A stretch of 64,000 bases of DNA, from positions 71,695,501 to 71,759,500 of the forward strand of contig NC_134534.1 in assembly GCF_050624435.1 (NCBI RefSeq), written 5' to 3'. Origin of the DNA: Tenrec ecaudatus. Lineage: Eukaryota; Chordata; Mammalia; Afrosoricida; Tenrecidae. Under the pieces are notes generated by a model that did no database searches, was not told the DNA's origin, and saw only the letters and a program-made list of their open reading frames with translations. A program made the translations under genes and the position numbers. Shown in pieces: positions 1 to 10,119 of this stretch (position 1 is the first letter of the stretch; the number at the start of each line of letters is the position of its first letter).

Positions 1-204
1 TTTCCATGGAATTTTTTAATTGTGTTCTTTATGTCTGCAATTATTCAGTGTTTCTAAAGTAAAGTGCTTTAAGTTCCATGTAATTGATTGGCTGGGGGAT
101 CAATCATCCTATGGTTGATTTCTAATTTTATTTTGATTCATATGGTTTGGTTTTCCTTTGTGTATTACTTAAGTAAAATGATTTCTCAATAATAATGTCT
201 GCTA

Positions 205-416
205 CAACCAGCATCATGCTTGAAAAAATGGACGAGCAGTCAAAGAGGACGGTCTTTGACTACACGGATGGACACAGTGGCTGAAACCATGGGATCAGAC
301 ATGGGAACAATTGTGAAGATGGTTCGGGACCAGGTTTTTCTTCTTTCTGTTGCACATAGATAGGGTCACTAAGAGCCAGGGCCAACTCAATGGTACCTAA
401 CAATAGCAACAATGTG
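205..416 (+). mobile_element. BovB/RTE 3' end fragment
   Basis: Reads from a stretch like 'catcatgcttgaaaaaatgg' through 'gatggacacagtggctg' to the RTE terminus 'ggtacctaacaatagcaac'. This matches the 3' coding end and short tail of afrotherian BovB. It is heavily truncated at its 5' side and has no open frame. Confidence 0.8.
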
Positions 417-659
417 ATAATTGCATGATGCTCTATGTCATTGCTGTTGATTCTCTCTCCCAAGAACTCCCTTTAGTATTTTTTGTATAGCTGGTTTTGT
501 GTTTACAGATTCTTTTAGTTTTCACTTATTTGAAAATTATTTTATTTCTACCTCATATTTGAGGGATAATTTTTCAAAATATAGGATTTGGGGCTGGCAA
601 ATGTTTTCTTTTAAATTTTTGACTAAATTGAACAATTGCCTTCTTGCCTGCATAGTCCC

Positions 660-990
660 CATAAGAAAAAATATATATAAAGAACAAGAACACTACAGCA
701 TCAGGATTGGAGAAAGACTCAGTAACAGCCTATAATATGTAGATGACAAAATTTTTTTCCAAAATTTAAGCTGATTTGAACCACTTACAGATGAAAACTA
801 CAACCTTCAGTATCAGTGATATTTGAAAAAATAAAAGTTCTGACAACTGGACTGAGAAACAATATTTATAATGATTAGAGAAAAAATAAAATCAGTAATT
901 TCATTTTTCTGGTATCAACAATCACTGTTCATAAAACAACAATCAAGAAACAAAATGTTCATACAGTACTGCATGAACAAATCTGCTGGA
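660..990 (+). mobile_element. BovB/RTE reverse-transcriptase fragment
   Basis: The stretch 'atcaggattggagaaagac' followed by 'aacagcc..atatgtagatgac' is the decayed RT block of BovB; the catalytic YADD motif is now YVDD-like and the frame is broken. It continues through 'ccttcagtat' and 'ctgacaactggactgag'. It is a separate piece from the 3' end just upstream, so the order is not that of one intact copy. Confidence 0.75.
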
Positions 991-999
991 CTACTGAGG

Positions 1000-1975
1000 T
1001 AGCTAGTTTATTGCGCCATCCTGGCCGGGTTAACGGAAGGATGGGGGCGTAAATGGCTCAGTGAGCCTCGCCATTCTAGTTCTCAGGCTAGATGGTGGAC
1101 ACACAAAAAGTTGCCATGCATTGGAGCTGATTCAGTGGCAACTAACAAGGGCAATACCATTTATCTTGTGGTACTCATTTTCACCCCACTCCTCTCGTTT
1201 GCAAGGCAACCTCTTGCTCTAGTTTCTAGCCCTTTCATTTCCCCCATCTCTTCAGTTCCATTCAGGGATGCACAGGAAGACCGTCACTCCATTGATGACT
1301 AAGCACTGTGGCATATACCATTCCACAGGGCTTCAGACTCTGGACTATTTCTGCATCTGAACCATACCCATGGCTTCCCGTCCACTAATAGGAAGGGGGA
1401 CCTCATCTTCCCATTCTGGAAGAATGCCACAGCCATGGCCAGGATTAGAAAACAAAATTTTAAAACTGTGTTATGCATATGTATCCCCAGGGGTCTACGA
1501 ATCTGTACATATTACCCTTTACCTTTTTCCTGCTGTATTTAACAGCCTGCTGAAATAGATCCAGGCTAAATTATCTTATTGTGTAGTTGGTACAGATGGT
1601 AATTAGAAATCTTAAAGGTTGCTTTGCTTCTTCTTCAGAAAGACAAAACGAGCCAAGACATGTAACATATTATTGTTTTATCTCTCTCTTTTTTCCCCCT
1701 CTTATTCTCAATGTAGGAGTTGAGCAGCTGCTATCTCAACAAACACCTAACTTAACAGCTACTCTGAACATGACAAAAAGATAAGTCTTTTGGAACCTTC
1801 ATTTTACCAAAGATCTTTGCTCCAAGCATTTATATTCCAAAAGTGATAGTAGGTCTTGTGAGAATAATATTGGAATGGTTTTAATTTTTATGCATTATAC
1901 TTCTCAGTAACCTCACAACATTTCTGGAATTTATAGTAACATTATAGTGTTACCTATACAGTAAGCTTAACTCAA
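1000..1975. other. Unassigned, mostly unique sequence
   Basis: No repeat family, long open frame or splice-flanked exon candidate recognised. A moderately GC-rich block at about 1010-1440 is followed by AT-rich DNA. Confidence 0.4.
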
Positions 1976-1979
1976 TAAT

Positions 1980-2100
1980 CACTTGTTGATTGTTCATTTG
2001 TAAAAATTGGGGCACAGAATACATTAGTGATTTAAGTATGGCAGTTGTTCAATTAATAGCAAAGCTGAGAATACAATCCAAATCTTTAATTTTTAAAGCT
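1980..2100 (+). repeat. Possible MIR fragment
   Basis: The order 'aaaaattggggcacag', 'gatttaagtatggcag', 'aatagcaaagctgagaatac', 'aatccaaatct' resembles the MIR core and tail (taagtgacttg..cacagctagtaag..gctgggattcaaacc). Divergent and uncertain. Confidence 0.35.
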
Positions 2101-2300
2101 TATTATAGACATTTTAAAATCCAATTTAGTATAGAACAATAAATTCCCATATTCCTATCACCTGGCTTCAACAATTACCAACATTTTATTTTGCCACACA
2201 TATTTCTATTTTTTCCCATGCTAAAGTACTTAAAGCGAATTCTAAACATAATGTAATTTCATGCATAAATACTTCATTAGAACATCTCTAGTGATATAGC
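2100..2300 (-). mobile_element. Ancient L1M-type LINE fragment
   Basis: 'cctatcacctggcttcaac', 'aattaccaacattttatttt' and 'gtaatttcatgcataaatac' follow the familiar order seen in old mammalian L1M copies. Orientation is assumed. Confidence 0.45.
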
Positions 2301-3110
2301 CCTTTGATTTTACATATGCTGTGGTTGATCAGAGATCGTCTAACCATAACCAAATAATCACAAAGTTCCAACAAATAGTTCTAATACCCTTGTTTTCTTC
2401 TTTCCCTAAGTATTTCTCTCCTGGTTTATCTTTTCCTCAAAAGAGAAAATCAAGATCAATTTGAATAAGTCCACAAATAGAAAAGTTATTTTAATAATCA
2501 TCCTGATGGCAAAAATATAAAATGTCAACTTCGAAGTTAATTTAAATATTTAAACATTTATGCAATTCTATGAATAACACAAGCAAATGCCACTTTTATC
2601 TTCTTCCAAACAAAATCCATGGGAAAAATAATTATATAGAAACTTATTCTAGGCGCTTCCCAAATCCTAAACTTATATGACAGATGCACATATCTGTAAT
2701 TTACTATGAAACTTGTGGTGATGTTTAATAAAATGTCAAGAAAATTCCTAAGTGTCTTGCCTGATTAAATATTTATTATTATATAACATAAGAATAGGCC
2801 TCTGATATCATTATTTATAGGTTTATCAAAAGTGCGATTCCATCCTGCCATATGGAATTTCAACTCGATCTCATTAAAAAGCCATCCATTCACTACAAAG
2901 GCAAATAGCCATAAAGTAACCATAAAGACTGGAAGCATCGGCAACTATACATAATAAGTGACTTAATGATGTTACACCACAACATATAAAGTTGGATATG
3001 CTGTCCTTCATTAGCAGTGCATAGTTTAATATGCTGAGTAGTAATGCAACTAACATGATATGTTAACGTAGCGTTTCTAGCATCCCTTGCACATGCGTCT
3101 GTAATGCTTC
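2300..3110. other. AT-rich unique sequence
   Basis: No repeat, RNA gene or coding exon recognised. Open frames here are short and AT-driven. Confidence 0.5.
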
Positions 3111-3114
3111 TCCT

Positions 3115-3460
3115 CAGATAGGCAGTTCTGGAAATGTGATCCCTGGAATCAGCAAAACCTGGGAATGTTTAAAACGAAAACTTTAACTTGAAATCTGCAG
3201 AATCAGAAACTCTGGACTGAATAGTCTATGTTTTAACAATCCATCCAGGTGATTGCCCATACCCTCACTAAGATGGACTGACACACAGCCTCAACCTGGG
3301 CTCACACCCATTAAAGACCATGAAAATTGCACAGAAGAAAGCAATATTTCGTTGTGCTCTCCACGAGTTAACATGAGTGGAAACTGACAGGGCAACTCCT
3401 AACTACAGCAACAATAAGAACCAGATGATTCTGATGCATGCCAGTTTCAAGAGCCACAGC
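3115..3460 (+). mobile_element. MER5A-type hAT-Charlie remnant, interrupted
   Basis: 'gaatcagaaactctggac', 'tctatgttttaacaatcc' and 'ccaggtgatt', then after an interruption 'gattctgatgcatgcc', match MER5A in order. The two halves (3115-3254 and 3421-3460) are separated by an RTE-tail insertion. MER5A is a non-autonomous DNA transposon old enough to be shared by placentals, so it predates the insertion. Confidence 0.75.
3255..3420 (+). mobile_element. BovB/tRNA-RTE 3' tail inside MER5A
   Basis: Order 'ctcactaagatggactgaca', 'cctcaacctgggctcaca', 'caatatttcgttgtgctc', ending 'ctaactacagcaacaataag', equals the last part of the BovB/tRNA-RTE consensus. It is flanked by ccaggtgatt (3245-3254) and ccagatgatt (3421-3430), a 10-bp target duplication with one mismatch. 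Confidence 0.75.
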
Positions 3461-3539
3461 CTGAGGTAGTTGTGGCTCTAATTTTCAGTGTGGTTGGAGG
3501 TAGAAGAAAGCTGCCTTGTTAGCATTTCCCCAGGGTAAG

Positions 3540-3665
3540 GCCGGCAGATTTAGCAAATGAAAATATAGGAAAACATCCAGTTAAACTTGAACTTCAGGTC
3601 AACAACATAGAAATGTTTTGTTTAATGATGTTCCATGCAAGCGTGTCTGAAGCATATACAAGGAA
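3540..3665 (+). repeat. Old mammalian repeat, unnamed
   Basis: 'catccagttaaacttgaact' plus 'tcaggtcaacaacatag' and 'atgttccatgcaa' recall a widespread ancient mammalian repeat (cagttaaatttgaatttcag..caacgaata). I cannot name the family. Confidence 0.35.
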
Positions 3666-3786
3666 ACTTCAAACAGCACGTAGGGAAAATACCATTAGCT
3701 GGGGAAAAAAATAAATTAAAAAAAGAAGGAAAAATTCCATTATCTTTTAGATCCATTTTCCCACTAACTTTTGAAAAGCCTCCTGT

Positions 3787-4000
3787 AGGAGCCCAGGTGG
3801 AGTAGTGGTTACGTATTGGGCTGCAATCTGCAAAGTCAGCAGTTGGAAACCATCAGCCGCTCTTCGGGAGGAAGACTGGGCTTTCTACTTCCGTAAGGAA
3901 TCGCAGCCTCGGAAACTGACTGGGTACAATTCTACACCATCCTGGAGGGTTCTCTCATAGGAGACAGCATCGACTCGATGGCAGTGAGTGTGGCTTTGGG
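3787..4000 (+). mobile_element. AfroSINE, near full length
   Basis: Best place to read the family: the tRNA-like head 'ggagcccaggtggagtagtg' carries box-A/B remnants, the middle has 'gcagttggaaaccatcagcc' and 'cgcagcctcggaaac', and the end has 'atcgactcgatggcagtgag'. AfroSINEs are Pol III-derived SINEs restricted to Afrotheria and depend on a LINE for mobility. Confidence 0.85.
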
Positions 4001-4052
4001 GGAAGGGGGTGTTGGTAGATATACCCAGAACATGACCATTCCATGTATGTTC

Positions 4053-4225
4053 TTATTAGTTGTCATCAAGTCGCTTCCAACGTATGGCAAGCTCCATGAG
4101 TAGCCGAGAGCACTGTGTGCAGCATTTTGGAAGCAGATCAAGTCTGAGGTGCCCATGGTTGATCTGGAACTGCCAACCATCTGGCTAGCAGTCCAGTGTT
4201 GAACCACTTGTGGTACCTAGGACTC
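4053..4225 (-). mobile_element. BovB/RTE-type 3' end, possibly joined to an AfroSINE
   Basis: Starts 'gttgtcatcaagtcgcttcc' (complement of the RTE tail) and finishes with 'ctagcagtccagtgttgaac' and 'acctaggactc', which is AfroSINE-like. It may be a chimera of the two families. Confidence 0.6.
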
Positions 4226-4860
4226 TTTTATCTTTATACTGAAAAAGTGTTTGCTGTTAATCTTGTATTCACATTTAAGTTAGCATCCTACGACCTGGTT
4301 TTATCCAGCAACCCAACTCGAGAATCGGAAGATCTGCTAGACACTCTACGAGGGCACGTCACCCAACCAGCCCCCCACCATTTCAGAACAGGAGCTAACA
4401 CTATCAGGGGGCCTCCCCTCACCTGGCAAGGATAGGCACTAATTGGTCTTCACTTAACATAGGAAAATCAGTCACCCATCTCCCTAACCTTCGTAACAAC
4501 TCTCTAGTAGATACACTGGAGGTCAACTTAAGAACAAAACTTTAAAAATTGTGCAAAATTTCATCTTACTTAATTTATTATTTAGTAACTATAAATCATG
4601 AAATGCAAAAACAATTGCTCTCTGCTCAACATAAAAAATTATATTATACAAAGTCCAGGAACTTTAATAAGAAATCATTAACTATGGCCAAAAAAAAAAC
4701 TGTCCCCCTTAAGGCTGCATGCTGATGAGTTCTTTCATGTCACTTCCCCTATTTAAATCAGAACATCAAAAGTAATTTTCAAATCTAAATCTTTGTAGAA
4801 TTATTTTTAGATAATGAGTTCTCTTTTTTAATGTAGTCATTTATCATATTTTAGCTCTTT
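4226..4860. other. Unique sequence
   Basis: No recognisable repeat or gene. Mixed composition, becoming AT-rich after 4500. Confidence 0.45.
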
Positions 4861-4864
4861 GCAT

Positions 4865-4985
4865 CCTCCTTTGCCTTTTTATTTACATAACATGAAATGC
4901 ACAGGTGTCAAGTGTACAATTCAGTGGGTTTTGACAAACATTTATGCGCCCCCCTCATGAAGAGCATTTCTTCAGTGGACTTGCT
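4865..4985 (-). mobile_element. L1M-type fragment
   Basis: 'aacatgaaatgcacaggtgt' then 'caagtgtacaattcagtggg' follow the common L1M order (..aagtgtacagttcagtgg..). Short and divergent. Confidence 0.45.
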
Positions 4986-5194
4986 GGAGCCACAGAGGTA
5001 GGAGGATGAGGGAATGAAGGATGAGGGATGAGGGAAAACTATTGCCCAAATGCGTCATTGCCCTGGAATGATGAACCCTGGAAACTATTGTCCTTGGATT
5101 TAAACCAAAAACACCCCCTGAAGTCTTCTTAAAACCAAACAATAGCAGTTAAGTGCTTTCACTACTGCCCTACCAGGGCTTCCAAGCAATAACA

Positions 5195-5310
5195 GAGCCA
5201 AAACCAAACTCCCTGCCACAGAGTGCACCCTGACTCATAATGACACTAAAGGGCAAGTTTGAATTGCCCTATGGGGTTAGCAATGTGTAACCCATAATGC
5301 CACTAGGCTA
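5195..5310 (-). mobile_element. AfroSINE 3' half
   Basis: 'aaaccaaactccctgccac' and 'ctgactcataatgacac' are the complement of the SINE tail. The rest is eroded. Confidence 0.65.
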
Positions 5311-5441
5311 TCTTCCTACCAAACTCATGACCATTGAACAAATTCCGATTTATGGAAACCTTACACAACAGTTAATAAGAGCATCTGCCTAGAGCATTAT
5401 GCTGCTTTAAGAACTATCTGGCATTAAAAATATTTTTTTAA

Positions 5442-5614
5442 AAACCTCACTGCACCTTCCAAGTGCATGGCAACCTTATAGGACAGGGTTGAATTCCCCC
5501 TGTAGATTTCCATACAGAGGTAGAAAGCCTCTTCTTTCTCCAGTGGAGCAGCTTGTGGTTTCAAACTGCTGGCTTTGCATATCACAGCCCAACAATCACT
5601 ATACCACCAGGACT
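5442..5614 (-). mobile_element. AfroSINE
   Basis: 'ggacagggttgaattccccc', 'gtagaaagcctcttctttct', 'gtggtttcaaactgctgg' and 'accaccaggactcctg' run in complement order from tail to head. The SPIN element at 5623 lies immediately beyond the head. Confidence 0.8.
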
Positions 5615-5622
5615 CCTGAAAG

Positions 5623-5792
5623 CAGTGGTTCTTAACCTGTGGGTCACGACCCCTTTAGGGGTCAAACGACCCTTACACAGGGGTTACCTGATTCATAACA
5701 GTAGCAAAATTACAGTTATGAAGTAGCAACAAAAATAATTTTATGGTTTGGGGGTCACCACAACGTGGCATTAGGAAGGTTGAGAACCACCG
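5623..5792 (-). mobile_element. Short SPIN-type hAT element
   Basis: 170-bp non-autonomous hAT copy with terminal inverted repeats 'cagtggttcttaacctgtgg' and complement of 'ggttgagaaccaccg'. The interior 'aattacagttatgaagtagc' and 'ttttatggtttgggggtcac' matches SPIN_NA with its middle deleted. Flanks cctgaaag (5615-5622) and ccttaagg (5793-5800) agree at 6 of 8 positions, a decayed hAT duplication. Confidence 0.85.
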
Positions 5793-5854
5793 CCTTAAGG
5801 GATCAAAGTAACATCAAAATCTCACCTCAGTACAAGAATGGTTTGTTCCAATAC

Positions 5855-6752
5855 TGTGGCACTCTCTGATACTCACCTTCCTGACATGATCACTGAAGAC
5901 AAAATGGGTACATGAACAAATGTGGTGAAGAAAGCTGATGGGTCCCGGCTACTGAAAGATATAGCATCTGGGGTCTTAAAGTATTAAAATTAAACAAGAG
6001 GCCATCTAGCTTGGAAGCAACAAAGTCTGCATGGAAGAAGCACCAATCCATGTATGTGATCATGAGGATGGGAAGATTATCAGCAATTCAAAACCAAGCA
6101 ATACAATTGATGTGAAGGAGTGTGGACAAAGTAGAAACCCAAAACCACCAGTATAATAATTGGACAGTCCCTCGCAGAAGGGCCACACTGAAGGGGTGAT
6201 ATTTCTAGGGTGCTATATAGCACTGATGAAGTACATAACTGTCCTCTAGATCTGTAATATTCCCTCCCCCTTACCATTATGGGCTTTGTTTTATCTCACT
6301 ATTCTTGTCAGATCTGCATAGGTACATTTGTATAATTAAGATCATTCGATGATTGAAAGCCAAGATAGATAATCCTTCAGAAACAGTAATGGGAGCAATG
6401 ATTCACTGAGGGTACAGGAAGAGAGGGAGGGTTGGGAGGGTACTTAGAGAAAAGAGGATTGTATAACCCCATGCGAGGGAAACAAGCAACAGAAGTGAAG
6501 GAGAAAAGATACATTGGAGATGTAAAATATGGCAAAATAATAACAATAACAACAATATATAATATAATTTGGGTTCCGGGGATGGTATGGAGGGAGAGGG
6601 AAGGGATAAGAGGAGTTGATATCATGGAGTTCAAGAAGAAAAAAAATGTCATGAAACTGATGGTGGCAGCAATTGTACAATTTTATTTGATCTCATTGAA
6701 GTATGCATTGTTACAGTATCTGTAAGAGCGCCCAATAAAATGATTAATAGAT
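5855..6752 (+). mobile_element. L1-type 3' end, plus strand
   Basis: Follows the order seen also at 15.9-16.9 kb: 'ctgatactcaccttcctgac', 'agatatagcatctggggtct', 'tggaagcaacaaagtctgc', then a purine-rich block and 'gcccaataaaatgattaata', a poly(A) signal with an A-rich end. Probably the 3' UTR of a lineage-specific LINE-1; no ORF2 remains. Confidence 0.75.
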
Positions 6753-6783
6753 ATTTTTCAAATAAATTAAATAAATACATAAA

Positions 6784-6990
6784 GATTAGGGAGGGGAGGA
6801 TAAAGGGGAGCTGATGTCAAAGCGTTTAAGAAGGAAAATCATGTTTTGAAAATGATTGTGGGAAAAAGAAGATGATTGTGGAGCTATTGTACAATACTAT
6901 TAGATGTGATTGAACTATGGAATGATATCATACCGATGTTCACGCCCAGTAAAATGGCTTGAGGGGAAAAAGAATAAATAAAGTGGAGAC
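6784..6990 (+). mobile_element. Second L1 3' end fragment
   Basis: 'gggaggggaggataaagggg', 'ttgtacaatactattagatg' and 'tgattgaactatggaatgat' match a different L1 3' family, seen again at 32.5 and 33.2 kb. Ends 'cagtaaaatggc', a decayed poly(A) signal. Confidence 0.55.
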
Positions 6991-7095
6991 TAGAGAGAAA
7001 GCTTAGGAGGCAGTGAGCTTCTGGAGCATGATGAGAGCAATCCAGAAAAGGAGGCGAAGGATGGTTACTCAAAGGGAGGAACGAACATAGCTACT

Positions 7096-7290
7096 GCCAC
7101 TGAATTACGTAATAATTAATGCCACTGAGTTACGTAATAATTAATGCCACTGAGTTACGTAATAATTAATGCCACTGAATTACGTAATAATTGATGCCAC
7201 TGAGTTACGTAATAATTGATGCCACTGAATTACGTAATAATTAATACCACTGAATTACGTAATAATTAATGCCACTGAATTATGTATTTA
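7096..7290. repeat. 25-bp tandem array carrying TTACGTAA sites
   Basis: Eight units start at 7096, 7121, 7146, 7171, 7196, 7221, 7246 and 7271 (exact 25-bp spacing). Units differ by a few transitions, such as gaattac/gagttac and taat/tgat. The palindrome TTACGTAA is perfect in seven units (first at 7105-7112) and mutated to TTATGTAT in the last. Each intact one fits RTTAYGTAAY, the PAR-bZIP/NFIL3 D-box consensus. Binding is inference; the repeat is directly visible. Confidence 0.95.
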
Positions 7291-7384
7291 GGAATGGTCA
7301 GATTGCTGAATGGTTTGCTGTGTAGATTCTTAACAAAGTTAATGTTGGGTCTGCTTGTTTTCTTAATTCTTTAGAACATTTCCT

Positions 7385-7515
7385 TCCCTGAAGAAAAGAT
7401 CCTCATTCTCTTTCTCGTAAACTACTCGCCTGAATTTAATTGCCATTAAATTTCTAGAACTTTATATAAATGAAATCGCATTTTACATATTCATAACTCT
7501 ACCTATCATGCTATA
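7385..7515 (-). mobile_element. L1M-type fragment
   Basis: 'tttctagaactttatataaa' then 'tgaaatcgcattttacatat' recall the order in old L1M copies (..attctggacatttcatataaatggaatcata..). Confidence 0.4.
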
Positions 7516-7587
7516 TGATAGGGAAATTAAATTGAATTTTATTTCCATTTTCCTCTGAATCCATCTGAAAAGTCTTTGCATTCGAGA

Positions 7588-7682
7588 GAAGAGAGCCCTT
7601 GTTAACACGGTGGTTAGTGCCGGTGGGAGGATGAGACTTTCTACTTTGGTAAAGAGTTACAGCCTCGGAAACTCAGAAGGAG
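7588..7682 (+). mobile_element. AfroSINE, internally deleted
   Basis: Head 'gagcccttgttaacacggtg' leads directly to 'ggaggatgagactttctact' and 'agttacagcctcggaaact'. The central region is missing. Confidence 0.65.
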
Positions 7683-8160
7683 GCTTCAGAACCTAAGGGT
7701 GTGACCAGGAACCGGGCTCTAGGTTGGTGATCCCTGGACTGAAAATGGACCTGTGTCTCTCAGTAAGGAGGCTCTTAGGCCCAGGACTCCGGGACTGGAA
7801 GGGAAGACTGAGGATCACGGAGGGCGCTGTGCTGACGAGAGCATCCAGCCCCTTTGATGGTTCCATCCCTTGCCTCCAGTCATCGTCTAGCGTTGGGATC
7901 CCACGTTCCTCACGTCTCAAACAGGAAGACCAGGAGTCTGTAGCGCTCAGGACCCTAACTGCAGGAATGAGTGCTTGTATTTGTATTTGGGGGACAGACT
8001 GGACCAGAGCAGTACACCCTAAAATCAGGGCAATGTAAGTTAAACATTCAGTAAGCTGGTTACTCTTTCAATGCTTTTCAAAGTACCCACTAGAGTAGTA
8101 GCTAATTATTATTTCAAAAGTTTACTACTGAGTCAAGAATGTAGTTATAAGTGCCAGCCA
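7683..8160. other. GC-richer unassigned block
   Basis: About 360 bp (7690-8050) is clearly more GC-rich than the flanks and contains a 104-codon open frame (7724-8038) starting 'MVIPGLKMDL'. No domain or homologue recognised, and no splice or promoter context supports a gene. It could be an old retrocopy or an unrecognised LTR. Confidence 0.35.
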
Positions 8161-8164
8161 TCAC

Positions 8165-8290
8165 TCACTGCCATTGAATTGATGTCAATTCATAGTATCC
8201 CTTTAGGACAGCGTAAAAGTGCCCCTGTGGCTTTCCAAGACTGTAACTCTTTGTGGAATAGAAAGTCCTGTCTTCCTCCTACAAAATGCC
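8165..8290 (-). mobile_element. AfroSINE 3' half
   Basis: 'cactgccattgaattgatgt', 'taggacagcgtaaaagtgcc' and 'gactgtaactctttgtgg' are the tail and body in complement. Confidence 0.75.
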
Positions 8291-8299
8291 AACCACGCA

Positions 8300-9080
8300 C
8301 AATATAGTACCATCTAGAGAAAAAAATGTATTTTTAAGATGTTCTTTTGCTCAAATTCCTGGGAAATACTAGAGTACACACCGTTTAAGTTCACATGGAC
8401 ATATTATTTGTATGGTTAATTTTGGCATATACAGATATAATCATTTGAGATTGATTTAGAAAAAAAGACATACAATGAATAAAATGAATTTTATTTAAAA
8501 TATACCTCAAAATGTCAATACTGTTGTAGAGAAGAATCCACTCTACAAAAAACTGAACTTAAGAAAACTTATTCAGAGGAAGGAAAATAATTACATCCAG
8601 TTATAAGATGTCATTCGGACTCAGAATGACCCTCTTTATGGGAAAGAAAAAAGAGAAGACACCATTCTGTTTATACAAGTGAGAACTGGTAACTTCAACT
8701 AAAGTATTCCCTCACAGATAGCTATAATTCATGAAATTATAAAACAATTATTTGGTTAATTGTTTGTTGAAGTCTCAAGTAGACTGAATTAGGAGTAGGG
8801 CAAGATTTGGAGGGACTACTAAATATGAGAATGTTTACAATGCATACTTTTCATAGCAGGTTATATAAATGTCTAAGTTTATATAGATTTTTCTTTAGTC
8901 TGAAACTGGTCAGGAGAATTAACACCAAGATTCTGTCTTTAGAAATCGCTTAGTTAAGTCAAATTGTCTTGGTTGCCTAGGGAACTTTAGATCAAGAGTC
9001 AACAATTGCAGGTTTTTTCTTGAGATTTTGTGCCCATGTCGTGCTGCTGCTACCACAAAGCTTACATCTTTGAACACCCT
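8300..9080. other. AT-rich unique sequence
   Basis: No repeat or gene recognised. Confidence 0.5.
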
Positions 9081-9084
9081 ATGA

Positions 9085-9158
9085 AGCACTTCTTCTTTGT
9101 CCTACTGGGTCTCTGTGGGTCAGAACAGAGTCAGCACCAATGAGTTTGACTTGGAATT
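9085..9158 (+). mobile_element. AfroSINE tail
   Basis: 'ctactgggtctctgtgggtc' and 'gtcagcaccaatgagtttga' are a decayed SINE 3' third, just upstream of a longer copy. Confidence 0.5.
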
Positions 9159-9189
9159 TAGGAGAGACAAAGAGGACAAAGTTGAGAAT

Positions 9190-9402
9190 GACTAATGGCA
9201 TAGTCGGTTATGCATTGCGTTGCTAGCCACAAGGTCGGCATTTGGAGACCAGCAACTGCTCCGCAGGAGAACGATGAGGCTTTCTACTCTTGTAAGACTC
9301 ACAGTCTCAGAAACCCACAGGGGCAGTTCTACGCTGTTCTACACAGTGTCTCTGAGCCAAAATCCACTCAATGGCAGTGAGACTCACAGGTACAGGTTTC
9401 TT
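9190..9402 (+). mobile_element. AfroSINE, near full length
   Basis: 'gctagccacaaggtcggcat', 'cagcaactgctccgcaggag', 'agtctcagaaacccacaggg' and 'cactcaatggcagtgagac' appear in sense order. Confidence 0.8.
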
Positions 9403-9534
9403 TGGGGGATGCTGAAAATGTTCAATAATTAGATAGCAATACTCGCCGTACAACACTGGGAATATGTTAAAATCCAGTAAACTATATACTTGTAAGAAGT
9501 GCATTTTATATCGTGTAGTTTATCACATAGACTC

Positions 9535-9640
9535 ATGTACAAGCTGAGTTTTTCAGCACATTTTTGTGCCGTTTTTGTGGTAAACTTAGATGCCTTGGCT
9601 GATATTCGGCTTATACCCGAATATACACGGTATGTTTAAT
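9535..9640. mobile_element. Possible small DNA-transposon remnant (MITE-like)
   Basis: 'gtacaagctgagtttttcag' near one end and 'gcttatacccgaatatacac' near the other are short imperfect complements of each other, and the motif recalls an interspersed element I cannot name. Confidence 0.3.
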
Positions 9641-9644
9641 CCCC

Positions 9645-10118
9645 AGTCCAAACGGTAACAATAAGGAAGTGAGGAGGCTAGTTTGTTTTGTTGGAGCTGT
9701 GGGGACTTTGTTTTCTAGTGGGAAGGGAGCTGGGAGGGACACTAATGTCATTCATTCATCAGGGCTGCTGGGATATGCCTGTTAATCCAGCATTTCCTGC
9801 AGTTCCCGGACAGAGTAGTCTCCAGGGGCCAGCAGTCGGATGTTTGAGGCATGATATGCTGACAAGGAACAGAAGAAAGCATGTGAGATGAGCCGAGACA
9901 GGGTCACTACACGTAGGAGTGTAGTAAGCCAACTCGGCATGTTCCAACATGAAGTCATTTATAGGAAGAGAGATTCTCTCCAAAATCGTATTGTCCTAAA
10001 TTTCTTCAAGAGCAGAGCAACACATGAAGTCATGTTCAGAGAGTCCACTTACTGCAGGTGTAATCCAAAACCAATTAAAACCGTGGAAGAAGAGCATAGT
10101 ATTTTCGGTGTAAAATGA
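9645..10118. other. Unique sequence
   Basis: No repeat recognised. Short open frames only, with no family resemblance. Confidence 0.4.
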
Positions 10119-10119
10119 G

